Assembly: GCF_004310425.1 (NCBI RefSeq)
Contig: NZ_SIUB01000004.1
Coordinates: 62,001 to 126,000, forward strand
Origin: Hansschlegelia quercus
GTDB taxonomy: Bacteria; Pseudomonadota; Alphaproteobacteria; Rhizobiales; Methylopilaceae
Reading direction: 5' to 3'
Length of the DNA: 64,000 nt
The translations under genes were made by a program, and so were the position numbers. Under the pieces are notes generated by a model that searched no databases, was not told the origin of the DNA, and worked only from the letters and a program-made list of their open reading frames with translations. Shown one piece after another: positions 39,441-49,947 of the stretch (within the stretch, counting starts at the first letter, position 1; each line of letters starts with the position of its first letter).

Positions 39441-39911
39441 TCAATCCGGGTGCAGCGCCATGGGCTCGGCGTGCTTCACCATCTGGCCGTGCTCGGCCTT
39501 GATGAAGTCCTGGACGAGGTCGACCGCGCTCGCGGCGGTCATGCGCGTGGGGTCGAATTTCGGCGCGGGGCCGTAGCTCAGATAGAGCTTGTCGAGTTCG
39601 GGCGAGCGGCCGGCGTAGCCGACCGTCCATGTCAGGAAGGCCCGCCGGGGAATCGCGCCGGCGGCGAGGATCACCATCAAGGAGTGGCGCTCGTCCTGGG
39701 AGATCTTCCACATCTGCTCTGAAATGGCGACCTTGTCGCCCTCCATGACCTGAAGGAAGAAGCGCTCGTTGAACAGCAGAGCGCCGGTCAGCCCCGAGAT
39801 GGCTTCAAGACGCGCGCAGTTGTCGAGGACGTCGCGGACGAAATCGCGCATCGAGGACGACGTGAGCTTCGTCTCGTTGCTCGAATAGAAGACGATCCGA
39901 TGCAGAGGCAT
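39441..39911 (-). CDS. BLUF domain protein with atypical flavin pocket
   Basis: Stand-alone BLUF (blue light using FAD) protein, 156 residues, the size of short PixD-type proteins. The photoactive Tyr9 (FYSS) and Gln54 (FFLQVMEG) are present, with the later LTWTVGY Trp. However, the Asn pair conserved before GITG is replaced by Leu35-Glu36 (ARLEAISGLTG), so the Asn that hydrogen-bonds flavin O4/N3 is missing. The last 40 residues are a helical cap. The ATG at 39911 is preferred to a TTG at 39923. Photochemistry may be altered or lost; the partner is unknown. Confidence 0.85.
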   Translation of the reverse strand: MPLHRIVFYSSNETKLTSSSMRDFVRDVLDNCARLEAISGLTGALLFNERFFLQVMEGDKVAISEQMWKISQDERHSLMVILAAGAIPRRAFLTWTVGYAGRSPELDKLYLSYGPAPKFDPTRMTAASAVDLVQDFIKAEHGQMVKHAEPMALHPD

Positions 39912-40034
39912 TGTGATGTCCAACGACGTCGCGTCTTCTCAGTTGGCGCGGCGACCCCTTAACAAAAGGCGTTGCGCGCGCTTGCGACCATCGTCGGCGC
40001 CATACGCGACGACCCCCTTTCGCTGTCTTTAATT

Positions 40035-40059
40035 GGAACAATGACGAAGCGGGCCTGTT
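40035..40059 (+). promoter_or_regulatory. EcfG-type general stress promoter of katE
   Basis: GGAAC (40035-40039), 16 bases, TGTT (40056-40059), about 50 bases ahead of the katE start. Consensus of the PhyR-EcfG general stress response in Alphaproteobacteria is GGAAC-N16/17-CGTT; one mismatch in the -10. katE is a classic member of that regulon. Confidence 0.6.
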
Positions 40060-40109
40060 CTTCTCGAAGAGCGGCGCACGCCGCCGTTTCGCACATCATG
40101 GAGACGCGA

Positions 40110-42212
<2,103 letters not shown>

Positions 42213-42282
42213 GGCCGTCGGCCCCAGCGGCGGCTCATGAAGCCGCCGCTGGTCGCGTCGCAGGCGCGCCCGTCATTCCATC

Positions 42283-42316
42283 AAAAAACCCGCGGGATTG
42301 CATCCCGCGGGTTTTT
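42283..42316. terminator. bidirectional terminator between katE and a small convergent gene
   Basis: Ten-base arms (42289-42298 and 42302-42311) with a three-base loop, a run of six A before and five T after. It works for katE on the plus strand and for the small exported-protein gene on the minus strand. Confidence 0.92.
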
Positions 42317-42369
42317 GCTTTTGCAAGCGGCTCGGCGACGGTTGGCCGAGCGGAAAAGTCAGCGCGTCT

Positions 42370-42660
42370 TCAGCAGCTTCCGCCGGCGCCGGGGGTCTTG
42401 CCGTCCGCGCATTTAGCGCCGGTCGCTGCGCCAGTTTCCGTCGGGCCGCCGCTGCTCGCGCGCGCGGCCGTGCCGGTGCCGTAGCTGGATTCCGCGTCCT
42501 TCGAGGGCGTTATGGAATCGGCGCTGTCGCTGCGGGCCGGCGTGCCCGTGCCGTAGCTGCCGGTAGCCGGACTGGCCTTCATGCTCTCTTGAGCGTTCGC
42601 GAACCCGAGGCTCCCGGCAAGCGAGAGAGCGGCGATGGTTGCGACGGCGATCTTGCGCAT
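42370..42660 (-). CDS. small exported protein with SYGTGT repeats, stress-promoter driven
   Basis: 96 residues. Signal peptide (VATIAALSLAGSLGFANA), then a low-complexity Ser/Gly/Thr/Ala-rich mature part with two copies of a SYGTGTxAR motif (GSYGTGTPAR and SSYGTGTAAR) and two cysteines near the end (KCADG and GGSC). GGAGAC precedes the ATG at 42660 by eight bases. A perfect EcfG-type promoter lies 35-60 bases upstream. Similar short proteins are common in this order without known function; an envelope role under stress is inference. Confidence 0.8.
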   Translation of the reverse strand: MRKIAVATIAALSLAGSLGFANAQESMKASPATGSYGTGTPARSDSADSITPSKDAESSYGTGTAARASSGGPTETGAATGAKCADGKTPGAGGSC

Positions 42661-42694
42661 GCTCACGTCTCCTTTGATCTTTTGTCGCGATGTC

Positions 42695-42720
42695 AACGAC
42701 TTGAGCGACGGAAGCGTTCC
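42695..42720 (-). promoter_or_regulatory. perfect EcfG-type general stress promoter
   Basis: On the minus strand GGAAC (42716-42720), 17 bases, CGTT (42695-42698), an exact match to the alphaproteobacterial general stress consensus, about 35 bases ahead of the small exported-protein gene. Confidence 0.75.
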
Positions 42721-42802
42721 CCCGACTGACCGAAGGCTCTCAGGCTCTTGCGGTTTGGCCTTGCCTCGGCGCTGATATCCGCCGGGGACCGGGGGGACAT
42801 CC

Positions 42803-43405
42803 ATGCTAAGATCGTTCGTCATCGCTGCGCTGGCGCTGGCGCCGCTTGCGGCCCTCGCCGAGCCGCCGCTGACGCTCACCTGCGACGGCCCGATCGGCCG
42901 CGACGCGATCGAGGCCTCGCTGATCGAGACTTTCGGCAAGGCGAACGTGCGGACCGAGACGATCGACGGCGCCGAAGGCGAGCAGTTGCAGGCGACCGTG
43001 CTGTTCCCGGACGACCCGGCGCGGCGGATTCAGATCCTGTGGAGCGACGAGGCCGCCAGGAAGCGGCCAAGCGAAGTGAGGCTGACGGACGAGGCCAAGG
43101 GCAGCTTCGCCGGCCTCTCCGTCGGGCTCGACCTGACCGCGGTGGAGAAGCTCAACGGCCGCCCCTTCGTGATGAACGGCTTCGGCTGGGATCTCGGCGG
43201 CAACGTCGTCGACTGGAAGGGCGGCGCGCTCTCCAAGGTTCCGGGCGATTGCGGCCCGTCCGTCCAGTTCAATTACGCCGAGGGCGCGCCCGAAAAGGCG
43301 CTTGACAAGGTCTCGGGCGACAAGCGCGTGTCGTCAGCCGATAAGGCGCTGCGCGTGGTGAAGCCGACGGTGAGCTCTGTGTCGATCGGCTGGGGCGCGG
43401 ACTAG
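42803..43405 (+). CDS. exported protein of unknown function
   Basis: 200 residues. Signal peptide (VIAALALAPLAALA, then EPPLTLTCDG). The mature protein is mixed alpha/beta with GRDAIEASLIETFGKANV, RRIQILWSDEAARKRPSEV, a Gly/Trp-rich stretch (MNGFGWDLGGNVVDWKGG) and Cys pairs that could form one disulfide (TLTCDG and GDCGPS). A GGGGGG ribosome site precedes the ATG. It overlaps the end of the convergent MgtC-family gene by 4 bp. I do not recognise the family. Confidence 0.8.
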   Translation: MLRSFVIAALALAPLAALAEPPLTLTCDGPIGRDAIEASLIETFGKANVRTETIDGAEGEQLQATVLFPDDPARRIQILWSDEAARKRPSEVRLTDEAKGSFAGLSVGLDLTAVEKLNGRPFVMNGFGWDLGGNVVDWKGGALSKVPGDCGPSVQFNYAEGAPEKALDKVSGDKRVSSADKALRVVKPTVSSVSIGWGAD

Positions 43406-44073
43406 CGCGCCTCCTTCACAAGGGTCACGCCGTCGATCTCGGTGAGCTGGCGGGCGATTTCATCGACGCTCGTCTGCGACAGCCGCACGAAAGAGATGCT
43501 GACCTCGTCGCAGCCCGCGCGCTCCGCCGGACGCGACACGAACTGGCGCACGCGCGACGCGCGCGGTCCCGCGATGTCGCGCAGCTTGTCGATCGTCAGC
43601 GCGCCGCTCGGCGCAAGAAACTCGAGCTGCCGGGCGTGCAGCCGGTCCTGGTAGCTGCGCGCGATCGGCTTCACGCCGGCGAGGATCGCCAGGATGATCA
43701 GCGTCGCCGCGGCGCCCGGAACGTAGAGCCCGCCGCCGATCGCGAGGCCGACCGCCGCAACGCTCCAGAGGCTCGCCGCGGTCGTCAGGCCGCGCACGAC
43801 CTCGCCGCGCATGAGAATGGTGCCCGCGCCGAGGAAGCTCACGCCGGACACGACCTGAGCCGCGACGCGCGAGGGATCGAGCACCACGCCTTCGACGCCG
43901 ACCGTGTCGCCGAAGCCGTGGATCGAGACGATCATGGCGAGGCAGGCGCCGAGACAGACCAGCATGTGGGTGCGCAGGCCCGCCGCCCACAGCAGCCGCT
44001 CGCGCTCGACGCCGACGACCCCGCCGGCCGCCGCGGCGGCGACGAGCCGCACGACGAGTTCGAGATTGGTCAT
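43402..44073 (-). CDS. MgtC/SapB family membrane protein
   Basis: 223 residues. Four or five membrane helices at the N-terminus with the family pattern LVAAAAAGGVVGVERE, GLRTHMLVCLGACLAM, VSGVSFLGAGTIL and GLTTAASLWSVAAVGLAIG, followed by a soluble ACT-like C-terminal domain (about 150-223). MgtC of pathogens restrains the F-type ATP synthase under Mg2+ starvation; many environmental members have unknown roles. Stand-alone here, not linked to mgtE. Confidence 0.9.
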   Translation of the reverse strand: MTNLELVVRLVAAAAAGGVVGVERERLLWAAGLRTHMLVCLGACLAMIVSIHGFGDTVGVEGVVLDPSRVAAQVVSGVSFLGAGTILMRGEVVRGLTTAASLWSVAAVGLAIGGGLYVPGAAATLIILAILAGVKPIARSYQDRLHARQLEFLAPSGALTIDKLRDIAGPRASRVRQFVSRPAERAGCDEVSISFVRLSQTSVDEIARQLTEIDGVTLVKEAR

Positions 44074-44204
44074 CCTCTCCCCCTCCGAACCTCAGCCAGT
44101 CAGGTTCCTCCTCGACGCGCTACGGATCAAGAGACGCGTCATCGCGCTGGATCGACGGCAGCAATGCGTGCATGAGGGGCTGCGAAGGCTTCCGGACCTG
44201 GGAC

Positions 44205-44624
44205 ATGATCCGCGTCACCGACACGATCGCGATCGATGAGGACGAGATCGAGCTCGCTTTCGTGCGGGCGTCCGGGCCGGGCGGGCAGAACGTCAACAAG
44301 GTCTCGACGGCGGTGCAGTTGCGCTTCGACGCAAGGCGTTCGCAGTCGTTGCCAAACGACGTCGCGATCCGGCTGATGCGGCTCGCCGGCGCTAGGCTCA
44401 CCAAGGACGGCGTGATCGTGCTGACCGCGCAGAGCCGCCGGACGCAGGGGGACAATCGCGAGGAGGCGATCGAGCGGCTGGTGGCCATGATCGCAGAGGC
44501 TGCCGAACGGCCGAGGCCGCGCCGCCCTACGCGTCCGACGCTCGCGTCCAAGGGGCGGAGGCTCGATGGCAAGCATCGGCGCGGAGCGACCAAGGCGCTG
44601 AGGGGCCCCGTCGGCGGCGACTGA
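44205..44624 (+). CDS. arfB: ribosome-rescue peptidyl-tRNA hydrolase ArfB (YaeJ)
   Basis: Frees stalled non-stop ribosomes by hydrolysing peptidyl-tRNA. 139 residues. The catalytic loop is FVRASGPGGQNVNKVSTAVQL with GGQ, and the C-terminal tail is basic and unstructured (RPRPRRPTRPTLASKGRRLD, then KHRRG), the part that enters the empty mRNA channel. The ATG at 44205 (MIRVTDTIAI) matches the family start; an earlier one at 44172 adds 11 residues. No clear ribosome site is visible for either. Confidence 0.95.
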   Translation: MIRVTDTIAIDEDEIELAFVRASGPGGQNVNKVSTAVQLRFDARRSQSLPNDVAIRLMRLAGARLTKDGVIVLTAQSRRTQGDNREEAIERLVAMIAEAAERPRPRRPTRPTLASKGRRLDGKHRRGATKALRGPVGGD

Positions 44625-44759
44625 CGGAGCCTTGTGCGACCGAACCGCCACGCAAATGCGCCATTCGATCGCTCAATAAACTCAAACCGTTGCATTTTGA
44701 GGCCGCAGGCACTATGTGCAGCCCCTATCCAACATCCAAATTTCGAGGCCACTGACTGC

Positions 44760-45134
44760 ATGAAGGAAGATACCTTCCAAACCCGCCGCGATTCCGCTCG
44801 TGACGCCAAGCAGAAGCTGCTTGAGAGGTTCAAGACCGCGGCGAATGATCCGGCTGCTGAACAGAAGCGCGCTGAGCGCCAGGCGATTGCCGAGGCCCGT
44901 GAGGCGCGGCTCGCCGCAAAGGCCGCCGAGGCCGCCCGCGTAGCCGCCGAGAAGGAAGCGGAAATCGCCCGCATCAAGGCTGAGGAAGAGGCTGCCCGCG
45001 CTCAGGCCGAGGCCGAGCGTCTCGCCGCCCGACCGAAGGTCATCAACGCCGCGAAGTATGCCTTGGCCGCCCGCGTGATCGCGGACATGAAGCCACGTGG
45101 CGGCGATCGCGACCAGACGCGCAAGAGCGCCTGA
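44760..45134 (+). CDS. DUF6481-like coiled-coil protein
   Basis: 124 residues, nearly all predicted helix rich in Ala, Glu, Lys and Arg: RRDSARDAKQKLLERFK, then AIAEAREARLAAKAAEAARV and IKAEEEAARAQAEAERLAAR. The ending is basic (DMKPRGGDRDQTRKSA). The FQTRRDSA...LLERFK start followed by an AEAREAR helix resembles the DUF6481 family common in this order, whose function is unknown. An intrinsic terminator follows directly. Confidence 0.75.
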   Translation: MKEDTFQTRRDSARDAKQKLLERFKTAANDPAAEQKRAERQAIAEAREARLAAKAAEAARVAAEKEAEIARIKAEEEAARAQAEAERLAARPKVINAAKYALAARVIADMKPRGGDRDQTRKSA

Positions 45135-45160
45135 CGCTTCTTCGCAGCGCTAGAATTAGA

Positions 45161-45194
45161 AAGCCCCGCCAGCCGACAGCTTGCGGGGCTTTTC
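45161..45194 (+). terminator. intrinsic terminator after the DUF6481-like gene
   Basis: Nine-base arms (45161-45169 and 45183-45191) with a 13-base loop, then a short T run (TTTTCTTT). It lies 27 bases after the stop codon. Confidence 0.85.
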
Positions 45195-45271
45195 TTTGGC
45201 CACGTGGCCTCATTGGGCCGACATGACTGCGCGCCCGTCATATCGGCCGCGACCGCCGGCCTGCGGACCAA

Positions 45272-45301
45272 ACAAAAGCCCGCCGGACGGCCGGCGGGCT
45301 T
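45272..45301 (-). terminator. intrinsic terminator of the DUF892 gene
   Basis: Perfect 11-base arms (45276-45286 and 45291-45301) with a four-base loop. On the minus strand it is followed by TTTGTTTGG and lies 28 bases after the DUF892 stop. Confidence 0.85.
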
Positions 45302-45328
45302 CGATCATCATACGGCCAGATGCGGCTT

Positions 45329-45832
45329 TCAGGCGGCCTGACGGTTCACGCCGCCTTCGGCGAGCGCCGTAAGCTTGCGATCGGCCGCCTTTTCCTCGCT
45401 GAGCGTCTTTTCAAGCACCGACGCGCAGTCCGCGCGGCCGAGCTGCTTCGCCCAGGCGATCAGCGTGCCGTAGCGCGTCATTTCGTAATGCTCGACCGCC
45501 TGCGATGCGGCGATGATCGCGGCGTCCAGCACCTGCTTGTCCGAGACCTCGCCGGAGACCTCGTTGGCCTCTTCGATGATGCCGTTGATCGCCGGACACT
45601 TCGTGGTCTTGATCTCGGCGCCGTGCATCTCGAACACTTGCTCGAGGCGGCGTACGTGCTCCTCGGTTTCGGTCAAGTGGCTCTGCAGCCCCTGCTTCAG
45701 CTCCGGCGCAGTCGCCTTGTCGATCATCTTCGGCAGCGCGGAGAGGATCTGCTTCTCGGCGTAATAAATGTCCTGCAGCTGATGCACGAACAGATCGTCG
45801 AGCGTTTTGATATCCTTGGAGAACAGGCCCAT
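45329..45832 (-). CDS. ferritin-like DUF892 (YciE/YciF family) protein
   Basis: 167 residues, four-helix bundle of the ferritin-like DUF892 family. DLFVHQLQDIYYAEKQILSALP, then LTETEEHVRRLEQVFE and IAASQAVEHYEMTRYGTLIAWA supply the Glu/His residues that would hold a di-iron site. Family members respond to osmotic, stationary-phase or general stress. The ATG at 45832 has GAGAGGA upstream and matches the usual GLFSKDIKTLDDLF start. An EcfG-type promoter lies about 75-100 bases upstream, supporting a general-stress role. Confidence 0.93.
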   Translation of the reverse strand: MGLFSKDIKTLDDLFVHQLQDIYYAEKQILSALPKMIDKATAPELKQGLQSHLTETEEHVRRLEQVFEMHGAEIKTTKCPAINGIIEEANEVSGEVSDKQVLDAAIIAASQAVEHYEMTRYGTLIAWAKQLGRADCASVLEKTLSEEKAADRKLTALAEGGVNRQAA

Positions 45833-45905
45833 GACTGGAATCCTCTCTTTGTGATTGACGTCCTTAACACCCCGACATCTGTCAATGTGAGGCTCCTGCA
45901 CTGAC

Positions 45906-45931
45906 AACAACTGCCGGCGGCGATCGGTTCC
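45906..45931 (-). promoter_or_regulatory. EcfG-type promoter overlapping a palindrome
   Basis: On the minus strand GGAAC (45927-45931), 17 bases, TGTT (45906-45909), upstream of the DUF892 gene. The -35 lies in the palindrome CGATCGG-TT-CCGATCG (45921-45936), so a dimeric regulator could compete with sigma there. Confidence 0.5.
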
Positions 45932-46060
45932 GATCGTGTCGGTCTTCAAGGGCTGGATGGCCTTCGCCTAACCCCCGTCGCAATGGTCCGAGATGAAGGG
46001 GGCGCAGGGACGCGTCGGCGCGCCGCCCCTGGCCCTCAAGCGCAAGCGCGACCGGAGACC

Positions 46061-46798
46061 ATGGCTATGCGGCTTATCATCGGCATCGCGGCGACAGGCG
46101 CCCTCGCCTCGTGCCTGCTCGCGCCGGCTTTCGCTTCCGCGCAGGAGCCGGCCGCGAGGCCATCTGTCACTGTCTCCGGAGAGGGCACGGCGTCGGCCGC
46201 GCCTGACCGCGCTTTGCTCACGTCAGGCGTGGTGACGCGGGCGCCGTCGGCCGCCGCCGCCCTCAAGGCCAACGCCGCGGCGATGACCAAGACGCTCGCC
46301 GCGATCAAACAGGCCGGGATCGAGGATCGCGACGTCGGAACGTCCGGCCTCTCGGTTCAGCCGCAATACGATTATGGCGACGGCCAAGGCGGCCAGCGGA
46401 CGCCGAAGCTCGTCGGCTACGAGGTGAGAAACACGGTCTCGATCCGCGCGCGCAACGTGGCGGGCGTCGGCGATCTCGTCGACGCGGTGGTGAACGCCGG
46501 CTCGAACCAGATCGACGGTCTGGTCTTCGACGTCGCGGACGCCGACGCGAAGCTCGACGAGGCGCGCCGCGCCGCCATGGCGGACGCCCGCCGCAAGGCC
46601 GAGCTTTATGCCGCGGGAGCGGGCGCGAAGCTGGGCGCGCCGCTGATGATCGAGGAACAGGGAGGCGCGCCGGAGCCGGTTCGTCCCATGACGATGCGCG
46701 CCAAGGCGCTGGACGTCCCCGCCCCCGCCACTCCGATCGCGCAGGGCGAGCAGGAGCTGACGGTGCGCGTCACCGTGAAATGGGAGTTGGCGCCCTGA
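46061..46798 (+). CDS. SIMPL domain (DUF541) exported protein
   Basis: 245 residues. Signal peptide (LIIGIAATGALASCLLAPAFA, cleaved after ASA or so), then a SIMPL/DUF541 domain: VTVSGEGTASAAPDRALLTS, GIEDRDVGTSGLSVQPQYDY, YEVRNTVSIRARNV, FDVADADAKLDEARRAAM and LTVRVTVKWEL at the end. Periplasmic or outer-membrane-associated family, linked in E. coli (YggE) to lower oxidative stress, mechanism unknown. ATGs at 46061 and 46067 compete; the second has better spacing from GGAG. Confidence 0.92.
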   Translation: MAMRLIIGIAATGALASCLLAPAFASAQEPAARPSVTVSGEGTASAAPDRALLTSGVVTRAPSAAAALKANAAAMTKTLAAIKQAGIEDRDVGTSGLSVQPQYDYGDGQGGQRTPKLVGYEVRNTVSIRARNVAGVGDLVDAVVNAGSNQIDGLVFDVADADAKLDEARRAAMADARRKAELYAAGAGAKLGAPLMIEEQGGAPEPVRPMTMRAKALDVPAPATPIAQGEQELTVRVTVKWELAP

Positions 46799-46834
46799 GG
46801 CGTCAGCCCGGGCGGCCGTATGGCCGCGAACGGC

Positions 46835-47440
46835 CTACTTCTCGAAGGCGCTGACGATCGTAAGCTCGACCGTGTCGGAGACGACCGGGACAAACGCGCC
46901 GAGGCCAAAATCGCTGCGCCTGATCGTGGTGGTGGCGGAGAACCCGATGGTCTCCGCCTTCGTCATCGGGTTCACTCCTGCGCCGTGGAACGACGCGGTC
47001 AGGATCACCGGCTTCGTCACCCCGTGGAGCGTGAGGTCGCCCTCAATCGTCGCCTTCTCGCCGGCCGGGACCACGGTGCGCGATTTGAAGGTCGCTTCAG
47101 GGAATTTCGCGGCATCCAGCAGCTCGGCGGTGGCGAGATGGGCCGCGAACTTCTCGGACGTGACCCTCAGGCCCTTCATCGGGAAGATCACCTCCAGCTC
47201 CGCCTTCGCGGGCTCCTTCGGATCGATCGTGAGTGATCCCGAGGGTTGGCCGAACAGGCCGAACAAAGTGGAGAAGCCCATGTGGTCGACGGACCAGGCG
47301 ACCTGGGTATGGTTCGGGTCGACCTTGTACGTGCCAGCCTTCACGCGGCTGACATCAGCCTTGCCGGGAATTTCCTGAGCGAGCGCGGGCCCCGCTGCGA
47401 GGCTGAGCGCGAGAGCGATGGCCGAGGCGAGCTTCTTCAT
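46835..47440 (-). CDS. YceI family periplasmic lipid-binding protein
   Basis: 201 residues with a signal peptide (LASAIALALSLAAGPALA). Lipocalin-like YceI fold: GTYKVDPNHTQVAWSVDHMG, FSTLFGLFGQPSGSLTID, ATFKSRTVVPAGEKATIEGD, LTLHGVTKPVILTASFHG and IRRSDFGLG. Structurally known members bind isoprenoid quinones or similar lipids; many are induced by stress or high pH. Stand-alone, convergent with the SIMPL gene. Confidence 0.94.
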   Translation of the reverse strand: MKKLASAIALALSLAAGPALAQEIPGKADVSRVKAGTYKVDPNHTQVAWSVDHMGFSTLFGLFGQPSGSLTIDPKEPAKAELEVIFPMKGLRVTSEKFAAHLATAELLDAAKFPEATFKSRTVVPAGEKATIEGDLTLHGVTKPVILTASFHGAGVNPMTKAETIGFSATTTIRRSDFGLGAFVPVVSDTVELTIVSAFEK

Positions 47441-47570
47441 CGGGGGCGTCCTTCGGAAAGCGAGGACTCTATCTGACCGCGCGCAGCGTAGAAAGGAAGC
47501 CGCGCCGCTTCACGAGCCCGCGTGCGCCTACGCCCGCTCAGCGCGCCTCGCGGCGGCTATGGCGCGCCAT

Positions 47571-47775
47571 TCAAATCTTGCGCGCGTAATTGGTCCTGAC
47601 GTGCCTGTTGACGTAGGTCGCGAGGCCCTCGCCCGCCTGTGCGAGCCGGCGCATCGTCGCCGTCCTGGAACCAGAGATCGATGAAGCCGGCGCCGAGCGT
47701 GTAAGCGAGCACGCCGGACCGGCCGTTGCGGTCGGCGTAGGGGATGCGGCGTGGCGCCGACTTGCGCCCGGCCAT
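47571..47775 (-). pseudogene. frameshifted small gene (internal deletion)
   Basis: From the ATG at 47775 the frame reads RSGVLAYTLGAGFIDLWFQDGD, then turns into unlikely sequence. In the next frame the message continues MRRLAQAGEGLATYVNRHVR then TNYARKI with a stop at 47571-47573. The two halves look like the start and end of one small protein of about 80 residues seen in this order (beta-rich first half, EGLAT-Y-NRHV ending), with roughly a dozen residues and the frame lost between them. Read intact, the ATG frame would end at 47557. Confidence 0.6.
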
Positions 47776-47802
47776 CGGAGCTCTCCGCAGCCGGGCGACC
47801 GC

Positions 47803-49776
<1,974 letters not shown>

Positions 49777-49866
49777 CGCCGTCCATTCTCCACGGCGGCC
49801 TCAAGGGCCGGCCGCGTTCACGCTCTCGCTTCTCGCCGTCTCATTTCACTGAAAGGACGGCGAATC

Positions 49867-49903
49867 AACGCCTACACTTAACGCTAGGCGCCTTAACGCC
49901 TAG
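49867..49903. repeat. AACGC(C)TA repeats and dyad in the dnaG-rpoD gap
   Basis: Three copies of AACGC(C)TA (49867-49874, 49880-49886, 49895-49902) lie in the gap before rpoD. The last two create a dyad CTAGGCG-CCTTAA-CGCCTAG (49884-49903). Either a regulator site for an internal rpoD promoter or a short leader hairpin. Confidence 0.4.
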
Positions 49904-49947
49904 ATTAACCCTGTCGACGGGACCGCCTTTTCGGCGAGATCACCGCG

